The notes below the pieces were generated by a model. That model was not told the DNA's origin. It made no database searches and was given only the letters and a program-made list of their open reading frames with translations. A stretch of DNA of 64,000 nucleotides from Sphingorhabdus lacus (GTDB lineage: Bacteria; Pseudomonadota; Alphaproteobacteria; Sphingomonadales; Sphingomonadaceae). How positions within the stretch are numbered: the first letter of the stretch is position 1; each line of letters opens with the position of its first letter. Shown piece by piece: positions 28,384-37,425 of the stretch. The position numbers and the translations under genes were made by a program. The stretch lies in contig NZ_CP035733.1 of assembly GCF_009768975.1 (NCBI RefSeq), positions 1,550,001 through 1,614,000 on the forward strand. Reading direction: 5' to 3'.

Positions 28384-28408
28384 ATCCCCATCTCGATGAG
28401 ATGGGGAT
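28384..28408 (+). terminator. Perfect hairpin after the aminotransferase gene
   Basis: An 11-bp perfect stem (ATCCCCATCTC at 28384-28394, GAGATGGGGAT at 28398-28408) has a 3-nt loop and begins 5 bp after the stop. The following AATCCTTG is a poor U-tract, so termination strength is doubtful. Confidence 0.5.
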
Positions 28409-28451
28409 AATCCTTGTTGGACAAACATCAATGAGGCGTTACGACCGTGAC

Positions 28452-29243
28452 ATGAGCAAAATACTTTCGACCCTTCTCGTCACAGCGCTTTTGTCGACTC
28501 CCGCAATCGCGGCACCAAAGCCGGCAAAACCAAAACCACCTGTGCTTTCCTGTAAAATCGCGACACCTGAGGGGTTATCTTATACGGTGATCAAAGCGGG
28601 CAAAGGCGAACGGCCCGGAGCGGACGCGAAGGTAAAAGTCAATTACAAGGGCATGCTGACGGCGGATGGCAAAGAGTTTGATTCTGGCCAGAGTGTAGAA
28701 TTCAAAGTCGGCGGAGTCATTCCGGGCTTTGCACAAGGCCTGCAATTAATGCAGCCCGGGGGCAGCTATCGCCTCTGCATTCCATCAAAGCTTGGCTATG
28801 GTGAATCAGGGACCGGCCCCATACCTGCGAATGCAGATCTTGTTTTCGAAGTGGATCTTCTGTCTTTTACTACGCCGCCACCTAAGCCAGTGGTCCCCTT
28901 GGCTGAGCGTGCCTGTTCAAATACGACCGGGTCGGGACTGGGTTATCTGGCGATCAAGCAAGGCAATGGCAAAACGCCGACCGAAACCGATATGGCTTTG
29001 GTCGACTTCACCACCTTTGACGGCAAAACGGGTGCTTCCCTTGAAAAGAGGGAATGGGAAAAAATTCCACTATCACAGGCAACAGCGGTATTTGTCGAGG
29101 CACTCAAGATGATGAAGGTCGGGTCAAGCTACACCTTCTGCTTGCCTAAGTCGAAAACCGAAGATGGCGCGATAGCGGGCGAGCCTGAGATAAACATTCG
29201 GGTCGATCTGCTTGATGTGCGCCCCGCTCCTGCCACGGAGTAA
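28452..29243 (+). CDS. Exported FKBP-type peptidyl-prolyl isomerase
   Basis: A 263-residue protein with a signal peptide (MSKILSTLLVTALLSTPAIAA). The FKBP domain is at about 40-140: GERPGADAKVKVNYKGMLTADGKEFDSG, VEFKVGGVIPGFAQGLQLMQPGGSYRLCIPSKLGYGESG and PANADLVFEVDLL. A second half (about 150-255) has the same spacing but lacks the FKBP signature, perhaps a degenerate repeat. The start could also be 28431; neither has a clear ribosome site. It likely helps fold periplasmic proteins. Confidence 0.88.
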   Translation: MSKILSTLLVTALLSTPAIAAPKPAKPKPPVLSCKIATPEGLSYTVIKAGKGERPGADAKVKVNYKGMLTADGKEFDSGQSVEFKVGGVIPGFAQGLQLMQPGGSYRLCIPSKLGYGESGTGPIPANADLVFEVDLLSFTTPPPKPVVPLAERACSNTTGSGLGYLAIKQGNGKTPTETDMALVDFTTFDGKTGASLEKREWEKIPLSQATAVFVEALKMMKVGSSYTFCLPKSKTEDGAIAGEPEINIRVDLLDVRPAPATE

Positions 29244-29246
29244 GAG

Positions 29247-30143
29247 CTAATTTGGGACGCACGACATGCGCACCAATTTAGCCTTGAAATCATAGGTCAA
29301 TGAAGAACATCCGTTAAGGTAGGCCCGACCTAGGGCCATGCTGTAGTTAGGCTTTTTCTTTGACTTGGCCGTCACCACAATTTCATCTTCATCGCCCCGC
29401 TGCGTTTCAGGAATGTCTGAGGCATCACCGAAGTCAGATACCCGGACCAGTATCTCGTTAAGATTACGGCCTCCAACATCAAAGGGTAGCCCTAGCTTGA
29501 CTGCACGCACCGGCCGTTCGACGCCGAAGCGTATCATCGCGAGCTTTTGCTTCTCTGCAAAAGCCCCCTTAAATGAAGCTGCAATCAGATTGCCAGTAGA
29601 TGCCGTCGCTAATGTTTCCTCTCGCAAGAGGTTGAAGCCCACTGCAATCTGCGCTGTCCCAACCGTGAGCAGGGCATTCCGTCCATTGGAGCTCAGCGGA
29701 AGAGTAAATTGCTGCTCATCCGTCATCGGCGCCCGAAGCTTAAAAATGACGATGTCATAAGGTAATGCGGTGGGCGCAATGATCCCGTCCCCTACTGGGG
29801 ATGCGGCACGGTCAAAAAACCAGAACACCCTGTCTTTTGCTTTTTGGATGCCATAGTCGATGCTGATTGTCCGCGAACCGGCAATCAACTTCACGGGGCC
29901 AACCATATGGACGCCCCTTATCATTCCCTCTTTTAAGCCGAGTGTTTGCGCAGCCTGTGCATTCAAGGCGCGGCTACTGCCGATATCGGGATCGACCCGA
30001 AGCCGCATCGGCCTGCCTTCGATCAAGAGTGGGACTGTAAAGTCCCCGCTGAGTTCCAATATCTTTGGAGGCTGTTCGGCGTAGAGGGCATGTCCGGCCG
30101 CCAATACGCCGACTAAAGAAATAAACGCTACTGAGCGGTTCAA
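29247..30143 (-). CDS. Exported protein with a degenerate aspartyl-protease-like fold
   Basis: A 298-residue protein with a signal peptide (MNRSVAFISLVGVLAAGHALYA). The N-terminal part FTVPLLIEGRPMRLRVDPDIGSSRALNAQAAQTLGL has the strand-turn layout of retropepsin-like proteases, but the expected D-T/S-G is replaced by D-I-G. The rest (DDE linker IPETQRGDEDEIVVTAKSKKK) is unfamiliar. It converges with the FKBP gene (3 bp between stops) and is 3 bp downstream of the transporter ATPase. Activity is doubtful. Confidence 0.6.
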   Translation of the reverse strand: MNRSVAFISLVGVLAAGHALYAEQPPKILELSGDFTVPLLIEGRPMRLRVDPDIGSSRALNAQAAQTLGLKEGMIRGVHMVGPVKLIAGSRTISIDYGIQKAKDRVFWFFDRAASPVGDGIIAPTALPYDIVIFKLRAPMTDEQQFTLPLSSNGRNALLTVGTAQIAVGFNLLREETLATASTGNLIAASFKGAFAEKQKLAMIRFGVERPVRAVKLGLPFDVGGRNLNEILVRVSDFGDASDIPETQRGDEDEIVVTAKSKKKPNYSMALGRAYLNGCSSLTYDFKAKLVRMSCVPN

Positions 30144-30146
30144 AGA

Positions 30147-31277
30147 TTAGCTCAGCAAAACGACAGGACTGTCTGCGCGCCAATGCATGCTGACCTTGTC
30201 GTCCCACGTAAAGTCTTCCTGATCGTGCCGTGACAGATTGGGGCGTGAAACACGTATAATTTGCCCGCCTTCCAATTGGATTTCATAGAGGGTGATGTCG
30301 CCCAAATAACTCATGCCTTTGATGGTGCCCCGCGCCAAATTATGCCCGTCCGGTGCATCCTGCGCGGCGGCGCGGATGGCTTTACCTTCACCCGGTACGT
30401 GCAGATATATCTTCTCCGGCCGCAATGCCACCCACACATCAGCGCCATGAGGCCCTGTCACGCCATGATTGAGATACACCTTGCCCAACCCGGGACAGTC
30501 GACAGCCGCCTTGTCAGGTTCATCCAAAGTGAGCTTGCCTTCAAAGATATTCACCGAGCCAACAAAGTCAGCAACGAAGCGGTTGGCGGGATATTCGTAG
30601 AGATCTGAAGGTCCCGCGAGCTGCGCGACTTCGCCCTTATTGATGACAGCGACACGACTGGCCATCGATAACGCTTCATCCTGGTCATGCGTGACGGTAA
30701 CGAATGTAATCCCGACCTTGTCCTGCAAATCCGAAAGTTCAAATTGCATCTGAGCGCGCAATTTCGCATCCAATGCCGATAACGGTTCGTCCAAAAGCAG
30801 AACTTTGGGCCGCATGACGAGGCTCCGCGCCAAGGCTACGCGTTGCCGCTGTCCACCCGACATCTGATCGGGCATGCGATCTTCGAATCCACCCAGTTTG
30901 ACGAGTTCGAGTGCTTCCGCCACGCGATCTCGTATTTCACCCTTGGCGACACCTGCAATGCGTAGTCCATAGCCTACATTGTCGGTAACATTCATGTGTG
31001 GAAACACCGCGTAACTTTGGAACACCATGTTCACGGGCCGCTTGTTCGGCGGCACCAAACTCATATCCTGACCGTCAATGATGATCTGCCCTTCGGTTGG
31101 CATTTCAAACCCCGCAATCATGCGCAGCAGGGTCGTCTTGCCGCAGCCAGACGGGCCAAGCAGCACAAAGAACTCGCCAGCTAGAATGTCGAGGCTGATG
31201 TTATCGACCGCCGTTACTTTACCAAAGCGTTTCGACACGTTGCGGATCTGAATGATGGGCTGTTTTGTTTCGGTCAT
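30147..31277 (-). CDS. potA: Spermidine/putrescine-type ABC transporter ATPase
   Basis: A 376-residue ABC ATPase: Walker A GPSGCGKTT, signature MSGGQRQRVALARSL, Walker B LLLDEPLSALD and switch HDQDEAL, then a C-terminal TOBE region (WVALRPEKIYL ... KGMSYLGDITLYEI). PNKRPVNMVFQSYAVFPHM is typical of PotA/PotG. It overlaps the permease by 1 bp and is the last transporter gene. PotA and PotG are not easily told apart here. Confidence 0.9.
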   Translation of the reverse strand: MTETKQPIIQIRNVSKRFGKVTAVDNISLDILAGEFFVLLGPSGCGKTTLLRMIAGFEMPTEGQIIIDGQDMSLVPPNKRPVNMVFQSYAVFPHMNVTDNVGYGLRIAGVAKGEIRDRVAEALELVKLGGFEDRMPDQMSGGQRQRVALARSLVMRPKVLLLDEPLSALDAKLRAQMQFELSDLQDKVGITFVTVTHDQDEALSMASRVAVINKGEVAQLAGPSDLYEYPANRFVADFVGSVNIFEGKLTLDEPDKAAVDCPGLGKVYLNHGVTGPHGADVWVALRPEKIYLHVPGEGKAIRAAAQDAPDGHNLARGTIKGMSYLGDITLYEIQLEGGQIIRVSRPNLSRHDQEDFTWDDKVSMHWRADSPVVLLS

Positions 31278-32119
31278 TAGTGGGTCTCCGCTATACCCTT
31301 CACCCCTTGCAACTTCAGCGCAATGAAGGTGAGGATGACGGTCAATAGGATGAGCAATGTTGAGGCGGCGTTTACTTCAGGAGTGACCGAAAAGCGCACC
31401 ATGGAATAGACTTTCACAGGGAATGTAATCGTATCCGGGCCGCTGGTGAAAAATGTGATCACGAAATCGTCGAGGCTGAGCGTGAACGCCAGCAACGCCC
31501 CTGCTACAAGGCCGGGTTTGATATGCGGCAGGAGGACATCACGAAAGGCTTGCCACTCGGTTGCCCCCAGGTCCTTGGCTGCTTCTTCCTCTTCCTTGTT
31601 AAAGCTCGCCAGCCGTGCACGCACAACCATCGCTACAAAGGGGAAGCAAAAGGTAATGTGGGCTATGGTAATTGCGGACAGGTTGAGCGGCCAGATGAGG
31701 TCGGTTGGCCAATCTACCTTGGCAAAGAAGATCAGGAACGCAACGCCGAGACAGATTTCAGGAACGATGATCGGCAGCGACATGGTGCCTTCGATAAGGC
31801 CCTTAAATGGAAACCGGAAACGCCAGAGCATCACCGCTGCCAAAGCACCTATGACAAGGCTCACGACGGTCGCCAGGAAAGCTATGGTCAAGGAATTGAC
31901 AAGTGCCTCCACCAGACTGTCGTTATTGAGCGCTTTTTCATAATATTTAAGCGTGAAACCTTTCCAGACGACGTTGCGTTTGCTGTCGTTGAAGCTGAAC
32001 ACCATCAACACAAGCAACGGCGCATACAGAAACAACATGGTCAGGCCGACCCAGCTGCGCATCCATAGCTTTCGGGTGTATTCAAGCGGTGCGATAGGTG
32101 CAGAACGGAAAAAAGCCAT
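31277..32119 (-). CDS. potC: Polyamine-type ABC transporter permease (PotC/PotI-like)
   Basis: A 280-residue inner-membrane permease with about six membrane segments and the cytoplasmic coupling loop EEEAAKDLGATEWQAFRDVLLPHIKPGLVAG (EAA motif). The segment LSLDDFVITFFTSGPDTITFPVKVYSMVR is characteristic of PotC/PotI. It starts on the last base of the other permease gene. Confidence 0.91.
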   Translation of the reverse strand: MAFFRSAPIAPLEYTRKLWMRSWVGLTMLFLYAPLLVLMVFSFNDSKRNVVWKGFTLKYYEKALNNDSLVEALVNSLTIAFLATVVSLVIGALAAVMLWRFRFPFKGLIEGTMSLPIIVPEICLGVAFLIFFAKVDWPTDLIWPLNLSAITIAHITFCFPFVAMVVRARLASFNKEEEEAAKDLGATEWQAFRDVLLPHIKPGLVAGALLAFTLSLDDFVITFFTSGPDTITFPVKVYSMVRFSVTPEVNAASTLLILLTVILTFIALKLQGVKGIAETH

Positions 32120-33033
32120 CAGCGCACCTCCTTCGTCTTATTCGCTTTCATCGATTGCAAGGCAATCAGGATGAACATGGCGTAGATTAGCAGGAACGAA
32201 AGCGCTGCACCGAAAGGCCAATCGTTGGCGCGTTTGAATTGCCGTTCGATGACGTTGGCGATCATCTGGCTATCGGTCCCGCCCATAAGGTCGGGTGTCA
32301 AATACGCCCCCAACGCAGGGATGAGTGTAATCATGACACCGGCAACAATGCCCGGTGCCGCAAGCGGCACCACGATTTGCATGAAAGTTTTGAAATGCCC
32401 TGCCCCAAGATCGAGACTTGCTTCAATCAGACTTTTGTCCAGACGATCAAGTGCGGAATAAAGTGGCAGTACCATGAATGGCAGGTGCACATAGACCAGC
32501 CCCAATATGACAGCAAAATTGTTATAGAGCAACTGAACCGGCGTCCAAGCCTCCAATGGCTGCATGCCAACTAAAGTGCGGAGCCAGCTTGCCCCTTCCC
32601 AAAGGCCACCCAGTCCCTTGTTCATATATCCGTTCGTGCCCATGAGAGCCATCAATGCATAGGTACGGATCAGCAAATTGGTCCAGAAAGGCAGCATGAT
32701 GCCAAGCAGTAGCCATGGGCGCCATTTGGGAGCCGCGAATGTGATAGCCATCGCAACCGGAAAACCAATAATCAGACAAATCAGAGTAGTAAGCGCCGCA
32801 ACCGCAAGGCTTTTCAGGAAGATCGACAGATACAACCACTCGGTTGCGCGCTTGTAATTTTCAAGCGTTCCTGAAATCGCAATATCGGCTGGCCCTGCAT
32901 TCTGGCCGAAGCTGTAAAGCCAGACGATAGCCATGGGCGCCACAAAGAAAAGGGCGAGCCAGAACACCGGCACCGACGCAATAGCGGCGAAAGGTTTTTT
33001 CTGGCTTTTCCAGTCTTGCAACGCCCCCGCCAC
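32119..33033 (-). CDS. potB: Polyamine-type ABC transporter permease (PotB/PotH-like)
   Basis: A 304-residue permease with about six membrane segments; ALDRLDKSLIEASLDLGAGHFKTFMQIVVPLAAPGIVAG is the EAA-type coupling loop and ALGAYLTPDLMGGTDSQMIANVIERQF is typical of PotB/PotH. It follows the binding-protein gene by 3 bp. Confidence 0.91.
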   Translation of the reverse strand: MAGALQDWKSQKKPFAAIASVPVFWLALFFVAPMAIVWLYSFGQNAGPADIAISGTLENYKRATEWLYLSIFLKSLAVAALTTLICLIIGFPVAMAITFAAPKWRPWLLLGIMLPFWTNLLIRTYALMALMGTNGYMNKGLGGLWEGASWLRTLVGMQPLEAWTPVQLLYNNFAVILGLVYVHLPFMVLPLYSALDRLDKSLIEASLDLGAGHFKTFMQIVVPLAAPGIVAGVMITLIPALGAYLTPDLMGGTDSQMIANVIERQFKRANDWPFGAALSFLLIYAMFILIALQSMKANKTKEVR

Positions 33034-33036
33034 CGG

Positions 33037-34146
33037 TTAGGCCGCCCGCACGCGAGTGAAGGCCTCCTCATATTTTGGCTGAAGCTCTGGGTTGAACTTC
33101 GCATATTCGCATTTCGCAAGCACGTCCGCTGGCGGGAAAATGACCGCGTTGCTCTTATACTCTTCCGGCATCAAAGCCTTGGCCGCGTCGTTTGGCGTAG
33201 GATATAGGATCGTTTCTGTAATCTTTTTTCCGGCTTCGGCATCCAGAAGATAGTTGATAAATGCGTGGGCGTTTTTGGGGTGTGGCGCTTCCTTCGGAAT
33301 GCACAGATTGTCGGAATTGAGCTGGCTTCCTTCCTTGGGAATAATGAAGCCAATGTCGGAATCTTCGGTCATTGCTTGAGCAATGTCACCATTATATTCG
33401 AGAACCAGATCGACTTCACCCTTCAAAAGAAGGTCCTGTCCGTTATCTTCATGGAAGGATTTGATGCTTGGCTTCTGCTTGATCATCATCGCCTCAATGG
33501 TTTTGATATCTGCGTCGGTAAGTGCATTGACGGACTTGCCCATATATTTGCCGTATAAACGGAACATATCTCCGGCTTCGGATAATACAGCGATCCGGCC
33601 TTTATACTCATCGCTATCAAACAGCACTTTCCAGCTGTCGGGGACACCGTTGACCTTCGACTTGCGGTAACCGATGCCGAGAGCAAGCCATGTGTAAGGC
33701 ATCGAATGCTTGCGGGCGGGATCGTAAGGAACATCCTGAAAGTCTTTGGCGACATTTTTGAAGTTGGGAATCTGGGCTTTGTCGAGCTCCATCAGCATGT
33801 CGGCCGCTGCCATACGTTCCACAAAATCGTTCGAAGGAACTATGACATCATAGCCCGGATTGCCGGCTCGTAATTTGGCGAACAGTTCATCGTTACTGGC
33901 GAACAACGTCATATTGACGTCAACGCCTGAGCTATCCTTATAATCTTCCAACGTAGTCTCACCAATATAGGTGTCCCAGTTATAGAAGTTCAGTTTGGCT
34001 TCTTCGCCATTGGCCAACTTCTCGGCTTTCTTTTCGCCACATCCGGCGAGCGCGCCGGTTAAACTGAAGCCCACGGCAGCGACGCCCATGCCTTTCAACA
34101 TCGCGCGGCGGTTGCTTCCTGCGTGCAAAAATGTCTTGAAGTCCAT
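33037..34146 (-). CDS. potD: Polyamine-type substrate-binding lipoprotein (PotD/PotF-like)
   Basis: A 369-residue solute-binding protein. The N-terminus carries both a twin arginine (NRRAMLKGMG) and a lipobox (GALAGC), so it is probably Tat-exported and lipid-anchored. LNFYNWDTYIGETTLEDYKDSSGVDV and GYDVIVPSNDFVERM are PotD/PotF family signatures. GGAG lies 8 nt before the ATG. It is the first gene of the four-gene transporter operon. Putrescine or spermidine is the likely ligand, from family and neighbours. Confidence 0.91.
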   Translation of the reverse strand: MDFKTFLHAGSNRRAMLKGMGVAAVGFSLTGALAGCGEKKAEKLANGEEAKLNFYNWDTYIGETTLEDYKDSSGVDVNMTLFASNDELFAKLRAGNPGYDVIVPSNDFVERMAAADMLMELDKAQIPNFKNVAKDFQDVPYDPARKHSMPYTWLALGIGYRKSKVNGVPDSWKVLFDSDEYKGRIAVLSEAGDMFRLYGKYMGKSVNALTDADIKTIEAMMIKQKPSIKSFHEDNGQDLLLKGEVDLVLEYNGDIAQAMTEDSDIGFIIPKEGSQLNSDNLCIPKEAPHPKNAHAFINYLLDAEAGKKITETILYPTPNDAAKALMPEEYKSNAVIFPPADVLAKCEYAKFNPELQPKYEEAFTRVRAA

Positions 34147-34295
34147 CTTTTTTCTCCAGCTGACCCTATCGATTTATAGGTGCATGCTGGACCAAAATAT
34201 CCCTCAGGAAAAGCCCCTTTTTTCCGACCTTTGCATGGATAACCCCGACGTAATATTATGTCTCGCTACAGCAATAATTGTGCGGTGCAGCAAAG

Positions 34296-35498
34296 TTATT
34301 CGGCCGCCGGTTTTGTCTCTGCATCCACGGCCGCTTGCACGGCTTTATAAAAGGCTTCGCGTTGCTTTCCGACAGTGTTCGGATCGGTCGCCTTTGGCCA
34401 ATTGCTGTTCGATGCGACAACCAGACGGCGCGCAGGATCTATAAAGATTCCCTGCCCGAAAATTCCCTGCGCCGCGAAGCTGCCATCGTCATAGGTCCAC
34501 CATTGATAGCCATAGCCTTTGCCAGGCGCACCAATGTCGGCCTGCGTGGATGTTGCAGGAGCAATCCAGTCATCTGGTACAATAGATACACCGTTGACCT
34601 TCGCACCGCCCATGATGAAAAGGCCAAAGCGGGCATAGTCACGGGTCGATGCCTGGATGCAGCATCCGCTGATCTCATGTCCAGTGGACCCCAGAAGCCA
34701 GCTACCGTCCTGCTCCATTCCAAAAGGCACCCAGACTTTTTCCGAAAGATATTCGGACAGGTTTTTCTTGGTCGCCGAACTTACAAGAACGCCGATCAAA
34801 TTGGTTTCGCCTGTCTTGTAAACCCATTTGGTTCCGGCCGGTGCTTCGCGGGGTAAAGTGCGCATATAGCTGACCGTCACGTCCATGCCGTCCTTCGCCT
34901 TATGCTGGTTAAACAAGGCAACATCGGATTTTGGATCGGCATAATCCTCGTTCCACTTGACGCCCGAGGTCATTGTCAACAATTGCCTGATGGTGACATC
35001 GTCATAAGCCGAACCTTTAAGGTCGGGGATATATGTTGAAACCTTGTCCTCAATGCTTTTGATATAACCATCCTTTATCGCAGCACCCACCAGTGTTGAG
35101 GTAAAGGATTTCGCAACCGAGAAACTGGTCCACTTTCCGTTGCCGGTGAATCCCAGGCCATATTTTTCCATCCGGATTTTACCGTCTTGAACGATGACCA
35201 GGCCGGCCGTGCGTTGGGCTTTCATATAAGCGTCGACATCGGTGCCGATTGTGATCGGGGCGCCTTTGGGAAGCGGGTACACATCGTCTCCCGACTCGAT
35301 GATGTGCGATTTGGCAAGGATCGGGATGCGGTCCATGGCGCGGAATGCGGCGTCGCGTTGGGCGGTATTCCAGAACAGGACGTTTGCATCAGTCGGCATG
35401 CTGGATACCAGCGCCTTCATATCGTCATCGGCAGTCGCCCAGAAACCTCCTGCTGCGCCTGCCAGAATAAGAAGTATCGCCAATATCAGTTTTTTCAT
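34296..35498 (-). CDS. Class C beta-lactamase-like serine hydrolase, NylB-like
   Basis: A 400-residue protein with a signal anchor (KKLILAILLILAGAAGGFW). The nucleophile motif SxxK is SVAK in WTSFSVAKSFTSTLVG; the Tyr-containing motif is KYVYKTGETNLIG-like WVYKTGE. SGCCIQASTRDYARFGLFIM and GYGYQWWT are shared with 6-aminohexanoate-dimer hydrolase (NylB) and EstB-like esterases rather than true beta-lactamases. It is exported; the substrate is unknown. No partner gene is adjacent. Confidence 0.88.
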   Translation of the reverse strand: MKKLILAILLILAGAAGGFWATADDDMKALVSSMPTDANVLFWNTAQRDAAFRAMDRIPILAKSHIIESGDDVYPLPKGAPITIGTDVDAYMKAQRTAGLVIVQDGKIRMEKYGLGFTGNGKWTSFSVAKSFTSTLVGAAIKDGYIKSIEDKVSTYIPDLKGSAYDDVTIRQLLTMTSGVKWNEDYADPKSDVALFNQHKAKDGMDVTVSYMRTLPREAPAGTKWVYKTGETNLIGVLVSSATKKNLSEYLSEKVWVPFGMEQDGSWLLGSTGHEISGCCIQASTRDYARFGLFIMGGAKVNGVSIVPDDWIAPATSTQADIGAPGKGYGYQWWTYDDGSFAAQGIFGQGIFIDPARRLVVASNSNWPKATDPNTVGKQREAFYKAVQAAVDAETKPAAE

Positions 35499-35544
35499 CG
35501 CGTCCCGCCCCTTTTGTTTTCTCTATCATCCCGCCAGCGTCGCT

Positions 35545-36798
35545 TTAGCGTTTGACCAATGTGACCTGCGCAACATTGATACCTCCGCCGCGGAATCCTC
35601 CTTCGCAATACATCAGATAATAGCGCCATAGTGAAATGAATTTTTCGTCGAAGCCGCCGGGGAGTCTGCCGCCTTCAATTGCTTCGTCAAACCTCTGCCG
35701 CCAGCGTTTGAGCGTTTCGGCATAGTGGAGGCCGAAATCATGTTGGTCGCGCCATTCCAGACCATTGGCTTCGGAGAGTGCCCTGAACCTGCTTTCCGAC
35801 AGCAGCATGCCGCCGGGGAAGATATAGTGCTGGATGAAATCGGTGCCTTTGGCATAGGCTTCGAAGACATCGTCTTCGATCCGGATATATTGGATGGCCG
35901 CCCTGCCGCCGGGTTTTAGACAGCGGGACAGGGTTGCAAGATAGTCTGGCCAGTAGCGTTGCCCCACCGCTTCGACCATCTCGACGCTGGCGATGGCGTC
36001 GTAGATTTGGGTGACATCCCGGTAGTCTGTTAACTCGGCTGAAGCTTCGGCAGGGGTTGGGAGGCGGGCGTTGGTGTAGGATTTCTGCTCGCTCGACAGG
36101 GTGATGCCATGATATTTAACACCTTGTTTTTGTACAGCTATTTCCGCCAAACTGCCCCAGCCACAGCCGATTTCCAGCAGCGAATCCCCCGGTTTCAAAT
36201 CCAACCGCGCCAGCAGCGTTTCGATCTTGCGCGCCTGCGCCGCCTCAAGCGGTTCGTCCGCCAAAACCGGCTCGGCAAAGAGCGCGCTCGAATAGGTCAT
36301 GCTGCGGTCCAGCCACGCCTCGTAAAAGTCGTTGCCGAGGTCATAATGCGCCTCGATATTCCGCCGCGCCCCGCTGCGGCTGTTGTCGCGCAGGCGGTGG
36401 ACGATCTTGCCCACAATCTTTGCCAGCCCCGACGGCCGCCCCACATTGCCGAGCTTCACACGGTTACGCATGAACAGGTCAAATATCAAAACCGGATCAG
36501 GGCTGCTCCATTCGCCCGCCGCCCAGGCTTCGTACCAGCCGATCGAGCCCCCGCGCACCAGCCGGAACAGCGCATTCCAATGGTGGATCGTGATATGCGC
36601 CACAGGCCCCGGGCCACGGCCGCCGACGATCCGCACCGAACCGTCGGGCAACACGCCTTCGACAGTGCCAAAGTCGAACCCGCGATCGATACGGTCGACT
36701 ATCCGGTCAAAGCCGCGCGCAAAAAGGCCGCCCGTCAACGCGCGCAATCCCCGTGCGCGGGTCAAATGGCGGCCTCTTTTCACTTCCGGAGCATTCAT
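35545..36798 (-). CDS. cfa: Cyclopropane-fatty-acyl-phospholipid synthase family protein
   Basis: A 417-residue SAM-dependent enzyme that adds a methylene bridge to unsaturated lipid chains. The SAM site is LLEIGCGWGSLAEIA; YDLGNDFYEAWLDRSMTYSSALF, YDAIASVEMVEAVGQRYWPDY and QYIRIEDDVF, YIFPGGMLLSESRF are conserved. Start taken at ATG 36798 (MNAPEVKRG). The upstream half of the gene is clearly more GC-rich than the 3' half. Confidence 0.92.
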   Translation of the reverse strand: MNAPEVKRGRHLTRARGLRALTGGLFARGFDRIVDRIDRGFDFGTVEGVLPDGSVRIVGGRGPGPVAHITIHHWNALFRLVRGGSIGWYEAWAAGEWSSPDPVLIFDLFMRNRVKLGNVGRPSGLAKIVGKIVHRLRDNSRSGARRNIEAHYDLGNDFYEAWLDRSMTYSSALFAEPVLADEPLEAAQARKIETLLARLDLKPGDSLLEIGCGWGSLAEIAVQKQGVKYHGITLSSEQKSYTNARLPTPAEASAELTDYRDVTQIYDAIASVEMVEAVGQRYWPDYLATLSRCLKPGGRAAIQYIRIEDDVFEAYAKGTDFIQHYIFPGGMLLSESRFRALSEANGLEWRDQHDFGLHYAETLKRWRQRFDEAIEGGRLPGGFDEKFISLWRYYLMYCEGGFRGGGINVAQVTLVKR

Positions 36799-36853
36799 GC
36801 CCGCGCCTATGCTACAGCCTATGCCGCTTGGCAATTACTCCAACACCGCAGAG

Positions 36854-37270
36854 TTACTTCTTGCGCAATTCGTCCCGGATTTCGGTGAGCAAATCGACAT
36901 CGGTCGGACCCGTCGCCGCAGGAGGCGGCGGAAGCACCTTGTTCGCCTGACGGATGATCATGAAGATGACAAATGCCAGGATGACGAAGTTGATCAGCGC
37001 AGTGATGAAGCTGCCATAAGCGAACAGATTTGCGCCTGCGGCTTTCGCATCAGCCAACGACATACCGGCAGTCACCTTGTCTGCGCCGCCCAGCACGATA
37101 TATTTGCTGCTGAAATCAACACCGCCACCGGTTGCCAGCGAGATAAGCGGCATGATCAGGTCTTCGGTCATCGATGTCACGATTTTCCCGAAAGCTGCGC
37201 CGATAATAACACCGACCGCAAGATCGAGAACATTCCCACGTGCTATAAAAGCCTTGAATTCGCCCAACAT
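36854..37270 (-). CDS. mscL: Large-conductance mechanosensitive channel MscL
   Basis: A 138-residue channel that opens under membrane tension. The first helix and gate are [32 protein letters not shown]; the second membrane segment is [19 protein letters not shown] and the C-terminal bundle ends in [11 protein letters not shown]. The ATG at 37270 has GGGAG upstream; the frame is open from 37339. The periplasmic loop holds an unusual [16 protein letters not shown] stretch, common in proteobacterial MscL. Confidence 0.95.
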   Translation of the reverse strand: MLGEFKAFIARGNVLDLAVGVIIGAAFGKIVTSMTEDLIMPLISLATGGGVDFSSKYIVLGGADKVTAGMSLADAKAAGANLFAYGSFITALINFVILAFVIFMIIRQANKVLPPPPAATGPTDVDLLTEIRDELRKK

Positions 37271-37338
37271 AATGAAACTCCCATTTTGAAAAACCCCGCG
37301 CCGAAATGTCATAATTCGCAAAGAAACGATAGCGGTCA

Positions 37339-37367
37339 TTGCGTAAAATCTTCACGCGCCTTATATG
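37339..37367 (+). promoter_or_regulatory. Predicted promoter of the lemA operon
   Basis: TTGCGT (37339-37344) and TATATG (37362-37367) are spaced by 17 bp and lie about 60 nt upstream of the lemA start, in the divergent gap with mscL. Confidence 0.45.
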
Positions 37368-37425
37368 AGTAATACACGGCCTTCGTGTTCTATTGGGCAT
37401 ATCGCCTGTCAGAGGAGTTCCATTG

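Noticed and set aside
34296-35498. Antibiotic-resistance beta-lactamase
   Set aside because: Motifs resemble NylB/EstB-type esterases more than AmpC; resistance is not supported.
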